Below, piece after piece: positions 1-8,680 of a stretch of 64,000 nt of DNA (within the stretch, counting starts at the first letter, position 1; each line of letters begins with the position of its first letter). Source of the stretch: Thermobispora bispora DSM 43833 (lineage in GTDB: Bacteria > Actinomycetota > Actinomycetes > Streptosporangiales > Streptosporangiaceae); the NCBI RefSeq assembly GCF_000092645.1, contig NC_014165.1, positions 3,720,001 to 3,784,000 on the forward strand, read 5' to 3'. Below the pieces are notes generated by a model, which saw only the letters and a list, made by a program, of their open reading frames with translations, was not told where the DNA came from and did not search any database. The position numbers and the translations under genes were made by a program.

Positions 1-104
1 GCCCCGGATCGCTGTGCCGTACGAGCACAGGGTTACCCCGGCCGGCGCCGGGGACCGCCGGGCGCCGAGGGGAGACCGCGGAGGCCCCACGATACGATGC
101 GGCC

Positions 105-551
105 ATGTTCGATCGGCGGGAGGCCGGCCGGAGCGCGCTGCTCGTCGCGCTCGTCAGGTTCGTGCTGCTCGCGGCCACGCTCGCCGGGCTCGCCGTGAGC
201 CATGCCGCGGTGCAGCCGTGCGGCGCCTCCCTGCCGATGGTGAGCGTCTCGTCTTCTCTCCCCATGGCGGCCGTCCCGGCGGCCGGCCATGACGCCGGGG
301 GACACGCCGGTCACCTCCCGGCGGCGCCGGCCGGGACGGCCGATCAGGATCCGGGGCATACGGTCCCGTTCGTGCTCTGTCTCGCGGTGATCGCCGTGCT
401 CGGGGTCGCCGTGGCGCTCGGCCTGATCCGCGCCGACTGCCTGCTCGCCGGCATCGCCGATGGGCGGGCACGGCCCGCCGGGCCGCCCGCCGTCCCCGGG
501 GCGTCACCGTTCGCCCTCTCCCTACGGCGCGTCACGGTGCTGCGCGTATAG
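105..551 (+). CDS. His-rich small membrane protein of a putative copper operon
   Basis: This 148-aa protein has an N-terminal hydrophobic segment (about residues 12-35), a short extracytoplasmic stretch rich in His and Gly (GHDAGGHAGH, about 63-72), and a second hydrophobic segment (about 90-110). I do not recognise a named family beyond a resemblance to small actinobacterial membrane proteins found near copper genes. It lies about 90 bp upstream of a multicopper oxidase on the same strand, and the His cluster suggests periplasm-side metal binding (inference). ATG was chosen as start; no strong ribosome-binding site is visible. Confidence 0.6.
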   Translation: MFDRREAGRSALLVALVRFVLLAATLAGLAVSHAAVQPCGASLPMVSVSSSLPMAAVPAAGHDAGGHAGHLPAAPAGTADQDPGHTVPFVLCLAVIAVLGVAVALGLIRADCLLAGIADGRARPAGPPAVPGASPFALSLRRVTVLRV

Positions 552-643
552 CGGCTCCGGCCGGGGCGGGGCGGTCGCCCGGACCGCACCGCCGTCCGGT
601 CCGCGGAACCGCACGTCCACCGACCGACCGTGAGTGAGCCGAT

Positions 644-2185
644 ATGTCAGCGATCGATCGTCGGCTCTTCCTGCGCGCAGGCCTGGCCGCCGCGGGAGGA
701 GCGTTCCTTGCCGCATGCTCCCGGCAGACCTTCGTCACGCCCGGCGGCCCCGAGGTGCGCGCCGCCGAGGCGGCCCGCCGCCCCGGCCCGGTCCGCGAGT
801 TCCAGATCATCGCCCAGGAGGGCGAGGCGGACCTCGGCGGGGTCACCGTGCGCACCTGGATGTACGGCGACCGCCTGCCCGGGCGGCCGATCAGGGTCCG
901 GACGGGCGAGGTCGTCCGGGCCCGCCTGGTCAACCGGCTGCCCGAGGAGACGACCGTCCACTGGCACGGCCTCGGGGTGCGCAACGACGCCGACGGCGTT
1001 CCCGGGGTCACCCAGCCGCCCGTGGCGCCGGGAGCGGAGCACACCTACGAGTTCACCGCGCCTCACCCCGGCACCTACTGGTTCCACCCGCACCACGGCA
1101 CCCAGCTCGACCGGGGCCTGTACGCCCCGCTCATCGTGGAGGATCCGGCCGAACCGCTGAGCTACGACGACGAGTGGGTCGTCGTGCTCGACGACTGGCT
1201 GGACGGCGTGACCGGCACGCCGGACGAGGTGCTCGCCGAGCTCACCGCGATGGCGAAGATGGGCTCGGCCGGCCACGGCGGTCACGGATCCGGCGGACCC
1301 GGCCATGGCTCCGGCCATGATGGCCACGCACCCACGCCGTCCGCCTCCGGCAAGTGGCCGCACATGATGATGAACGCGGAGAGCGACCTGCTCGGCGGGG
1401 AGGCCGGGGACGTCTACCACCCGCACTACCTGGTCAATGGCCGGGTCGCGGCCGCGCCGGAGACCTATCAGGCCAAGCCGGGCACCCGGGTGCGCATCAG
1501 GCTGATCAACGCGAGCGGGGACACCGCCTTCCGGGTCGCGCTCGGCGGCCACCGGATGACCGTGACCCACACCGACGGCTTCCCCGTGGAGCCGGTGGAG
1601 ACCGACGCCCTGCTGATCGGCATGGGCGAGCGGTACGACGTGCTCGTCACCCTCGCCGACGGGGTGTTCCCGCTGGTCGCCGCGGCCGAGGGCAAGCGGG
1701 CCGCCGCCCGCGCCCTGGTGCGCACCTCGGCGAAGGCCCGGGCGCCGAAGGCCGATGCCCGGCCGGCCGAGCTCGAGGGGCGCATCCTCTCCTACGACCG
1801 GCTCGTGCCCGCCGACGCGGTACGGCTGGCCGCCAAGGCACCGGACCGCACCATCACCTTCGCGCTCACCGGGAGCATGGCGAAGTACGACTGGGCGATC
1901 AACGGCCGGCCGTACGACCCCGAGGTGATCGAACCGGTCCGGTCCGGCGAGCGGGTGCGGATCAGGTTCGTCAACGGGACCCTGATGTGGCACCCCATGC
2001 ACGTGCACGGGCACACCTTCGCCCTCGGCGAACGGGGCGTACGCAAGGACACGGTGATCGTCTTGCCGGACGCCACGGTGACCGTCGACTTCGATGCCGA
2101 CAATCCGGGCATCTGGGCGGTGCACTGCCACAACATCTACCACGCGGCGGCCGGCATGATGACCCTCCTCGGCTACCAGGTGTGA
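644..2185 (+). CDS. Multicopper oxidase (laccase/CueO-like), exported
   Basis: This 513-aa copper enzyme oxidises substrate (Cu(I) or phenolics) and reduces O2 to water outside the membrane. The N terminus has twin Arg at 6-7, a hydrophobic stretch and a lipobox-like LAAC (Cys25), so Tat export and lipid anchoring are likely. All copper-ligand motifs are visible: HWHG (about 106-109), HPHHG (about 148-152), HPMHVHGH (about 450) and HCHNIYH (494-500) near the C terminus. A His/Gly/Met-rich insert (GHGGHGSGGPGHGSGHDGH, then HMMM) in the middle resembles the Met/His-rich copper loops of CueO-type oxidases. It is followed after 14 bp by a propeller lipoprotein. Family assignment is secure; the physiological substrate is inferred. 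Confidence 0.93.
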   Translation: MSAIDRRLFLRAGLAAAGGAFLAACSRQTFVTPGGPEVRAAEAARRPGPVREFQIIAQEGEADLGGVTVRTWMYGDRLPGRPIRVRTGEVVRARLVNRLPEETTVHWHGLGVRNDADGVPGVTQPPVAPGAEHTYEFTAPHPGTYWFHPHHGTQLDRGLYAPLIVEDPAEPLSYDDEWVVVLDDWLDGVTGTPDEVLAELTAMAKMGSAGHGGHGSGGPGHGSGHDGHAPTPSASGKWPHMMMNAESDLLGGEAGDVYHPHYLVNGRVAAAPETYQAKPGTRVRIRLINASGDTAFRVALGGHRMTVTHTDGFPVEPVETDALLIGMGERYDVLVTLADGVFPLVAAAEGKRAAARALVRTSAKARAPKADARPAELEGRILSYDRLVPADAVRLAAKAPDRTITFALTGSMAKYDWAINGRPYDPEVIEPVRSGERVRIRFVNGTLMWHPMHVHGHTFALGERGVRKDTVIVLPDATVTVDFDADNPGIWAVHCHNIYHAAAGMMTLLGYQV

Positions 2186-2199
2186 GGGGAGGACGGCGA

Positions 2200-3066
2200 A
2201 TGATCACGAGACTCCGCCTCATCGCCGCCGCGCTCCTGCTCGCGGGCGGGCTGACCGCCTGCGGTGCCACCGGGGAGCCGGGCGAACCCGCGCCCAGCGG
2301 GCAGGACACCGGCGTCGGGCACGTGCACGGGCTGGGCGCCGACCCGGCGACCGGCAAGGTGTACGTCGCCGGGCACTACGGCCTGTTCACCGTCGAGCGG
2401 GGGAGGCTGGTCCGCGTGGGCGACCAGGACGCCGACTTCATGGGCTTCACCGTCGCCGGTCCGCGGACGTTCTACGCGAGCGGCCACCCGAGCGCCGAGG
2501 ACATAGCGAACGGGGCGCAGCCCCACCTCGGTCTGATCCGCTCCACCGACGCCGGGCGCACCTGGACCCAGATCGCCCTGGCCGGCAAGGCGGACTTCCA
2601 CGCGCTCGAGGTCGCGGGCGAGGAGCGGATCTACGGCTACGACAGCCAGACCGGGCAGGTGTGGCGGGGCGACGGCGGAAGGCTCACCCCGGCGGCCCGG
2701 CTCGACCTGCTCGACCTGGCGGCCGGGCCCGCGGATCCCGGCACCGTCTACGCGACCACCCCCGAAGGGGTCATGATCAGCACGGATGCCGGGATGACCT
2801 TCCGCCCGCTGCGGGGCGCGCCGCTGCTGATGTTCCTCGAGGTGACCGACGACGGCCACCTGATCGGCGTGGACACCGACGCGCGGATCCGGGTGAGCAC
2901 CGACCGCGGCGCCACCTGGGCGGCCAAGGGCGCCCTGCCCATGCCGCCGGTCGCCTTCACCGCCGTCTCCCCGCAGCGGCTGCTCGCCGCCGCGATGGAC
3001 GGCTCGGTGTACGAGTCCACGGACGGTGGGGCGAGCGTCACGAGGATCGCCGCGCCCACCGCGTGA
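2200..3066 (+). CDS. Beta-propeller lipoprotein (F510_1955-type, sialidase/BNR-like)
   Basis: This 288-aa protein begins with a lipoprotein signal peptide ending in LTAC (about residue 21). It has repeated BNR/Asp-box-like motifs (STDAGRTW, STDAGMTF, STDRGATW, STDGGASV) typical of sialidase or VPS10-like propellers. The mature N terminus carries VGHVHGLG, the signature seen in the F510_1955 family annotated as glycosylhydrolase-like. I see no evidence that it hydrolyses sugars. It starts 14 bp after the oxidase stop with GGGGAGGAC upstream, so it is co-transcribed; together with the oxidase and the His-rich protein it forms a probable extracytoplasmic copper-handling operon. Confidence 0.85.
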   Translation: MITRLRLIAAALLLAGGLTACGATGEPGEPAPSGQDTGVGHVHGLGADPATGKVYVAGHYGLFTVERGRLVRVGDQDADFMGFTVAGPRTFYASGHPSAEDIANGAQPHLGLIRSTDAGRTWTQIALAGKADFHALEVAGEERIYGYDSQTGQVWRGDGGRLTPAARLDLLDLAAGPADPGTVYATTPEGVMISTDAGMTFRPLRGAPLLMFLEVTDDGHLIGVDTDARIRVSTDRGATWAAKGALPMPPVAFTAVSPQRLLAAAMDGSVYESTDGGASVTRIAAPTA

Positions 3067-3085
3067 GCCCGCGCGGGCGCCGTAC

Positions 3086-3134
3086 GGCTTCCGGCCCGGG
3101 GACGGCCACCGGCCCGGGCCGCGGGCCGGAAGCC
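3086..3134. terminator. Bidirectional hairpin between convergent genes
   Basis: Perfect 13-bp inverted repeat: GGCTTCCGGCCCG at 3086-3098 pairs with CGGGCCGGAAGCC at 3122-3134, with a GC-rich 23-nt loop. It sits exactly between the stop of the propeller lipoprotein and the stop of metG, which converge here. There is no U tract, as is usual in high-GC actinomycetes. Confidence 0.75.
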
Positions 3135-3138
3135 CCGG

Positions 3139-4731
3139 TCAGGCCTTGGACTCCTCCAGGCGCGGGAACAGCACCTCACCCTTGACGATCCGGGCGCCGG
3201 CGGGCAGCCGGCCCCACTGCGCCACCTCGCCGATGCGCTGATCGGCGAGCGGGCCGAGGTGCGGCTCGGCGCCGAGCGAGGCCCACAGCTTGGCACAGGC
3301 CACCGGCATGACCGGGTTGAGCAGCACCGCGATGCCGCGCAGCGCTTCGGCCGCCGTGTAGAGGATCGTGGCGAGCCGCGCCCGGGCCTCCGGCGAGTCG
3401 TCCTTGGCGACCTTCCACGGCTGCTGCTCGGTGAGGTAGCCGTTCACCTGCTTGATGAAGTCGAAGATGGCCCCGATGCCGCCGGAGAAGTCGAGGTTGT
3501 CGCCGATCATGCGGTCGGCCTGCTCGGCGGCGGCGGCGAGCCCGTCCGCGATCGCCTGCTCGGCCGGTCCGGCGTCCGTCGCCTCCGGCAGCGTCCCGCC
3601 GAAGTACTTCCCCACCATCGCGGCCACCCGGGACGCGAGGTTGCCGAAGTCGTTGGCGAGCTCGGAGGTGTACCGCGCGGCGAAGTCCTCCCAGGAGAAC
3701 GAGCCGTCCTGCCCGAACGGGATCGCCCGCAGGAAGTAGTACCGGTACGCGTCGACGCCGAAGGTCCCGGTGAGGTCGCGGGGCGAGATGCCGGTCAGGT
3801 TCGACTTGCTCATCTTCTCGCCGCCGACCATGAGCCAGCCGTTGGCGAAGATCTTCTTCGGCAGGGGCAGGCCGTTCGCCATGAGCATGGCCGGCCAGAT
3901 CACGGCGTGGAACCGGAGGATGTCCTTGCCCACCAGGTGCACGTCCGCCGGCCAGGTGGACCGGAACTTCTCCTCGTCGGAGCCGTAGCCGACCGCGGTC
4001 ACGTAGTTGAGCAGGGCGTCGACCCACACGTAGATCACGTGCTTGGGGTCCCACGGGATCGGGATGCCCCAGGTGAACGTGGACCGGGAGATCGACAGGT
4101 CCTGCAGGCCCTGCCGTACGAACTGGACGACCTCGTTGCGGGCGGAGGCGGGCTGGATGAAGTCCGGGTTGCGTTCGTAGTGCTCCAGCAGGCGCTGGCC
4201 GTACGCGGAGAGCCGGAAGAAGTAGTTCTCCTCCTTCAGCCACTCGATCGGGCGCTTGTGGATCGGGCACAGCTCGCCCTCGAGCAGCTCACCCGGAGAC
4301 TTGTACTCCTCGCACCCGACGCAGTACGGACCCTCGTAGCCGCCCTTGTAGATCTCCCCCTTGTCGTACAGGTCCTGGACGAACTCCTGCACGCGCTTGG
4401 TGTGCCGCGGCTCCGTGGTCCGGATGAAGTCGTCGTTGGCGATCTCCAGGTGCTCCCAGAGCGGCTTCCAGGCGGTCTCGACAAGCTTGTCGCACCACTC
4501 CTGGGGAGTCGTGCCGTTCGCCTCGGCCGTGCGCATGATCTTCTGGCCGTGCTCGTCGGTGCCGGTGAGGAACCACACCCTCTCCCCCCGCTGGCGATGC
4601 CAGCGGGTGAGCACGTCGCCGGCGACGGTCGTGTAGGCGTGGCCCAGGTGAGGAGCGTCGTTGACGTAGTAGATCGGCGTCGTGACGTAGAACGCCGACT
4701 CCCCGGATCCTGTCGTTCCTGTAGCCGCCAT
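3139..4731 (-). CDS. metG: Methionyl-tRNA synthetase
   Basis: Class I aminoacyl-tRNA synthetase of 530 aa that charges tRNA-Met. The HIGH-type motif is PHLGH near residue 26 and the second signature is EKMSKS near 300. A zinc-binding insert is visible in the CVGCEEYKSPGELLEGELCP segment (CxxC...CPIH). The length suits the short actinobacterial form without the C-terminal tRNA-binding domain. In mycobacteria metG sits in the same neighbourhood as rsmI and pmt, as here. Start is ATG. Confidence 0.97.
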   Translation of the reverse strand: MAATGTTGSGESAFYVTTPIYYVNDAPHLGHAYTTVAGDVLTRWHRQRGERVWFLTGTDEHGQKIMRTAEANGTTPQEWCDKLVETAWKPLWEHLEIANDDFIRTTEPRHTKRVQEFVQDLYDKGEIYKGGYEGPYCVGCEEYKSPGELLEGELCPIHKRPIEWLKEENYFFRLSAYGQRLLEHYERNPDFIQPASARNEVVQFVRQGLQDLSISRSTFTWGIPIPWDPKHVIYVWVDALLNYVTAVGYGSDEEKFRSTWPADVHLVGKDILRFHAVIWPAMLMANGLPLPKKIFANGWLMVGGEKMSKSNLTGISPRDLTGTFGVDAYRYYFLRAIPFGQDGSFSWEDFAARYTSELANDFGNLASRVAAMVGKYFGGTLPEATDAGPAEQAIADGLAAAAEQADRMIGDNLDFSGGIGAIFDFIKQVNGYLTEQQPWKVAKDDSPEARARLATILYTAAEALRGIAVLLNPVMPVACAKLWASLGAEPHLGPLADQRIGEVAQWGRLPAGARIVKGEVLFPRLEESKA

Positions 4732-4882
4732 GCCGAAATCCTATCGACCCTGTGCGGATGCCTTCGCGTGACCGCCGGAGCCTGTGGACGACCAGGCGGC
4801 GGAGGACCGGATCCGGCCGGCGGCACGGCCCGGCCGGCGCGCCACCGCGCCGCCGTGGGCCGTCCGGATCACACGAGGCTCG

Positions 4883-4908
4883 GCGCCCGAGCCGTCCCGC
4901 TCGGGCGC
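4883..4908 (-). terminator. Hairpin downstream of the GT2 gene
   Basis: GCGCCCGAGC (4883-4892), loop CGTCCC, GCTCGGGCGC (4899-4908): a perfect 10-bp stem. It follows the stop of the glycosyltransferase read on the minus strand and precedes metG, so it probably separates the two units. Confidence 0.65.
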
Positions 4909-4945
4909 TCTGATCGGTCCGGCTCAGACGCCCTGGGCGGTCCGC

Positions 4946-6184
4946 TCAGGCGCTCTGGGCCGTGCCGGCCACGGAGGAGTCGCGGGCCACCGCCTCGGCG
5001 GCCTCCTCGGCGGCGGAGGCGGCGACGTCCACCGCGGTCTCCTTCGACCGGCGGATGCCGAGGATGCTCACGAACAGCGTGGCGAAGATGGTCTGGCAGC
5101 TCATCATGAACGCGGTGGCCGACGGCACCACGAGCCGGAGCGACTCGGCCGGGATCAGCTCGCCGAAACCGCGCTCACCCCAGTGGACGAGCGAGGCGAT
5201 CAGGCCGCCGAAGCCGGCGACCGCGAGCAGCCCGCCGACGAGCAGCCCGCGCTCCAGGGTGATCACGTCGACCAGCCGCCGCACCCGCTTGTCCTGCGGG
5301 AGGAAGCCCTCCTCGGCCGCGTACACCTTGGTGAAGATCGCGAACAGCACGGCCTGGTAGCCGATCACGACCATGGCCGAGGCACCGACCAGGGTGTCGA
5401 CGTCGAACCCGAGCTCGCCGATGAAGACCGGGCCGGTGGAGAGCGCGATCCCCATGATCAAGCCGATGGCCATCAGCACCAGGCCGGGGATGAGGAACAG
5501 CCAGCGCGGGCTGTACAGCAGCAGGAAGCGCAGGTGGCGCCAGCCGTCCCGCCAGGAGCGCAGGTGCGGCGGGCGGGACCGGCCGTCCGGCGAGAGCGTG
5601 GTCGGCACCTCCCGGATGTCGAGCCCCTGCAGCGTGGCCTTCACCACCATCTCCGAGGCGAACTCCATGCCCCCGGTCTGCAGGCCGAGCCGGAGGATCG
5701 AGTCCCGGCGGAAGCCGCGCAGGCCGCAGTGGAAGTCGCCGACCGGGCTGTTGAAGAAGAGCCGTCCGATGAACGACAGGACCGGGTTGCCGAGGTAGCG
5801 GTGGAGCGGGGGCATGGCGCCCGGCGCGATGCCGCCCTTGAACCGGTTCCCCATGACCAGGTCGGCACCGTCCCGCAGCTCCTTGATGAAGGGCATCAGG
5901 TTGGTGAAGTCATAGGAGTCGTCCGCGTCTCCCATGATCACGTACTTGCCGCGGGCGGCGCGGATCCCGCCCATGAGGGCGTTGCCATAGCCCTTCTCCT
6001 CAACGTGGACCACCCGGGCACCGGCGTCCCTCGCGAGTTGCTGGGAACCGTCCGTGCTCCCGTTGTCAGCGACCACAACCTCGCCGTTGATCCCGTGCTC
6101 GCGCATGAACCCGATCGCCTTGGTCACACAGGTCGCAACGGTCTCGGCCTCGTTGAGGCAGGGCATGACTACGGTAAGTTCCAC
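4946..6184 (-). CDS. GT2 glycosyltransferase with C-terminal membrane domain (polyprenol-phosphate sugar synthase type)
   Basis: This 412-aa protein starts with the GT-A fold signature MPCLNEAETV, has NGSTDGS and GDADDSYD (the DxD-like metal site) and then about four hydrophobic segments (residues about 230-370). This architecture is shared with polyprenyl-phosphate glucose/mannose synthases of the DPM1/GtrB type, which load a sugar on a lipid carrier at the inner membrane face. The neighbouring membrane glycosyltransferase and O-mannosyltransferase are plausible consumers of the lipid-linked sugar (inference). Start is GTG with GGAG upstream. Confidence 0.88.
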   Translation of the reverse strand: MELTVVMPCLNEAETVATCVTKAIGFMREHGINGEVVVADNGSTDGSQQLARDAGARVVHVEEKGYGNALMGGIRAARGKYVIMGDADDSYDFTNLMPFIKELRDGADLVMGNRFKGGIAPGAMPPLHRYLGNPVLSFIGRLFFNSPVGDFHCGLRGFRRDSILRLGLQTGGMEFASEMVVKATLQGLDIREVPTTLSPDGRSRPPHLRSWRDGWRHLRFLLLYSPRWLFLIPGLVLMAIGLIMGIALSTGPVFIGELGFDVDTLVGASAMVVIGYQAVLFAIFTKVYAAEEGFLPQDKRVRRLVDVITLERGLLVGGLLAVAGFGGLIASLVHWGERGFGELIPAESLRLVVPSATAFMMSCQTIFATLFVSILGIRRSKETAVDVAASAAEEAAEAVARDSSVAGTAQSA

Positions 6185-6280
6185 GTCGCAACTCCTCGCA
6201 TATGACGGCAGGACACCAATGATGCCCGCTTCCTCGCCGGACCACGGTCAAGTCCCCAAAAGGGCTGGCATCCTGTAACC

Positions 6281-7774
6281 ATGGTCGCGGTCGCCGATCC
6301 TCCTTCACTCGGCGCCTCCCCGGTACGCCGCGGGTGGGGCCGGGTCACCGCGCCGCTCCGCCGGCATCGGGTCTTCGTGACCGCACTCGGCCTGGCGGCC
6401 GTCCTGCGGATCATCACCATGCTCGGGTTCGGCCCGGCCATGTGGTTCAACGACTCGTACGACTACGTGTCGGTGGCCCTGCGCCCACGGCCGCACCCGA
6501 TCCGCCCGGACGGTTATGCATTCTGGCTGCTTCTGCTAAAGCCGCTGCACAGTTTCGCCTTCGTCGTCTTCACCCAGCACGTGATGGGGCTGGGGATAGG
6601 CGTACTGATCTATGCGGTTCTGACCAAGAAATTTGGGACCCCACGCTGGGCGGCGACGCTCGCGGCCGCGCCGGTGCTCTTCGACGCCTACCAGATCCAG
6701 CTCGAGCAGCTCATCATGTCGGACACGCTCTTCACGCTGCTCGTGGTGGGCGTCATCGTCGTCGTGCTCTGGCAGACCCGGATGTCGTGGCAGGCCGGGG
6801 CAGCGGTCGGGCTGCTGCTCGCCATGGCCGCGCTGACCCGGAGCGTCGGCCTGCCGATCCTCGCCCTCGTCGTCTGCTACCTCCTGGTCAAGCGGGTCGG
6901 GTGGCGGCCGATCACCGCCATGGTCGTCACCTGCGCCACCCCGGTCCTCGCGTACATGGGCTGGTTCAAGGCGGTCAACGGGCAGTTCGCGATGACCAAC
7001 AGCGACGGGGTGATCCTCTACATGCGCACCTCGCTCTTCGCCGACTGCCACAAGATGGGGCTGGACAAGCGCGAGGACCTCGAGCTCGCCCTGCTGTGCA
7101 TCAACACCCCGCCCGAGCAGCGGGAGCCGTCCGCGCAGGCCTACCTGTGGTGGGACGACCAGAACCAGCTCCACGTGTTCGGCTCGGGCATGAAGTTCAT
7201 CCCCGAGATCAACGCCAACGCGAGCGAGTTCGCCAAGCGCGCCATCCTCGCCCAGCCCGGCGACTACCTCGCTACCGTGGCCAAGGACTTCTTCCGGGCC
7301 TTCCGGTGGGACCGCCCCCGGTTCCCGGACGCCAAGACGTTCCTGCAGTACGAGTTCGGCAATCCCTACACCCTGAAGATCCCCAAGTGGAGCTCCTACC
7401 AGAGCACCACAGACCGGGACGTCGAGGCGTACGAGCAGGGCCCCGCGGCCACCCGGATGGTCTCGCCGTGGTCGGACATCATGATCGCCTACCAGAAGGT
7501 GGTCCGGCTGCCCGGGACCGTGCTGGGGATCCTGCTCCTCATCGGCCTGTACGGCGTGGCCGTACGGTGGCGTGAGCTCGGCGGGCCGGTGCTGCTCCCC
7601 TGGCTCGCCGCGGTCGGCCTGATCCTCGCCCCGGCGGCGACCGCCGAGTTCGACTACCGGTACCTGCTGCCCGCCGTGCCCCTCGCCTGCCTCGCGGCCG
7701 CGATCGCGCTCACCCCGCGGCGGCACGCGCCCGTGCGGCCGTTCCGCCGTCAGCGGCCGTGGATGGCGTTGTAG
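6281..7774 (+). CDS. Polytopic membrane glycosyltransferase-like protein
   Basis: This 497-aa integral membrane protein has about nine to ten hydrophobic segments and an acidic loop shortly after the first one (FNDSYDYVSVAL, near residue 55), the arrangement seen in GT-C/GT39 polyprenol-dependent glycosyltransferases. A large soluble loop lies at about 245-405. No specific acceptor can be read from the sequence. It is divergent from the GT2 synthase, which could supply a lipid-linked sugar. The 3' end overlaps rsmI by 25 bp in convergent orientation. Confidence 0.75.
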   Translation: MVAVADPPSLGASPVRRGWGRVTAPLRRHRVFVTALGLAAVLRIITMLGFGPAMWFNDSYDYVSVALRPRPHPIRPDGYAFWLLLLKPLHSFAFVVFTQHVMGLGIGVLIYAVLTKKFGTPRWAATLAAAPVLFDAYQIQLEQLIMSDTLFTLLVVGVIVVVLWQTRMSWQAGAAVGLLLAMAALTRSVGLPILALVVCYLLVKRVGWRPITAMVVTCATPVLAYMGWFKAVNGQFAMTNSDGVILYMRTSLFADCHKMGLDKREDLELALLCINTPPEQREPSAQAYLWWDDQNQLHVFGSGMKFIPEINANASEFAKRAILAQPGDYLATVAKDFFRAFRWDRPRFPDAKTFLQYEFGNPYTLKIPKWSSYQSTTDRDVEAYEQGPAATRMVSPWSDIMIAYQKVVRLPGTVLGILLLIGLYGVAVRWRELGGPVLLPWLAAVGLILAPAATAEFDYRYLLPAVPLACLAAAIALTPRRHAPVRPFRRQRPWMAL

Positions 7775-8574
7775 AGATCCCGTTTCGGCACCCCGGCCGA
7801 CCTGGCCACCTCGGCGATCGCGTCCTTGCGCGGCACACCGGCCGCCTCCCGCCGCGCCACCTCGGCGATGAGCTCCGCCATGTCGGGCGGGGCCGCGTCC
7901 TCGGGCGCCCGCCCGGCGACGACCAGGGTGATCTCGCCCCGCACCTCGCCCGACGCCCAGGAGAGCAGCTCGGCGAGCGTGCCGCGCCGTACCTCCTCGT
8001 AGACCTTGGTGAGCTCGCGGCACGCGACCGCCGGGCGGTCCGGCCCGAACGCCTCGACCATCGCCTCCAGGCAGGCGCGCAGCCGGTGCGGCGCCTCGAA
8101 GAAGACCATGGTCCGTTCCTCGCCGGCGAGGGCGGCGAGCCGCCGCGCCCGCTCCCCGGGCTTGCGCGGCAGGAACCCCTCGAAGCAGAACCGGTCGCAC
8201 GGCAGGCCGGAGACCGCGAGCGCGGTGGTGACCGCGGACGGGCCCGGGACCGCGGTCACCGGGACGCCCTCCGCCACGGCGAGCCGGACCAGCCGGTACC
8301 CGGGGTCGGAGATCCCCGGCATCCCGGCATCGGTGATCACCACGACCGTACGGCCCTCGCGCAGCGCCGCGAGCAGCTCGCCGGACCGGGCCTCCTCGTT
8401 GGCGTCGAAGTAGGAGACGACCCGGGCGGTGAGGGTCACCCCCAGCTCGGCGGCGAGCCGCCGCAGCCGCCTGGTGTCCTCCGCCGCGATCACATCGGCG
8501 GTCTCGAGCGCCTCGCGGAGCCGCGGCGAGGCGTCAGCGAGCCGCCCGATCGGAGCCCCAGCCAAGACAAGCAC
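7750..8574 (-). CDS. rsmI: 16S rRNA (cytidine1402-2'-O)-methyltransferase
   Basis: This 274-aa SAM-dependent enzyme methylates C1402 of 16S rRNA. Visible family features are the N-terminal GAPIGRLADASPR, AEDTRRLRRL, the TDAGMPGISDPGYRL signature, and VPGPSAVTTALAVSGLP. It is divergent from the protein O-mannosyltransferase, the same arrangement known in mycobacteria and other actinobacteria. Start is GTG. Confidence 0.95.
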   Translation of the reverse strand: MLVLAGAPIGRLADASPRLREALETADVIAAEDTRRLRRLAAELGVTLTARVVSYFDANEEARSGELLAALREGRTVVVITDAGMPGISDPGYRLVRLAVAEGVPVTAVPGPSAVTTALAVSGLPCDRFCFEGFLPRKPGERARRLAALAGEERTMVFFEAPHRLRACLEAMVEAFGPDRPAVACRELTKVYEEVRRGTLAELLSWASGEVRGEITLVVAGRAPEDAAPPDMAELIAEVARREAAGVPRKDAIAEVARSAGVPKRDLYNAIHGR

Positions 8575-8680
8575 TCGTCCACCCTATGACTCGATGAAAG
8601 CTTCACGGAGCTAGGCCCGGATATCCCCAATCGGCGCGTACGCCGTGTTCTCTCGGGGCCACGACAGTACGCTGTCGGGC

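Noticed and set aside
647-2143. Long open frame antisense to the multicopper oxidase
   Set aside because: It is a GC-rich shadow with Val/Gly/Arg-biased composition and no domain; the plus frame carries all the copper motifs.
3259-5109. 616-aa open frame on the plus strand over metG
   Set aside because: It overlaps the highly conserved metG and is a third-position shadow.
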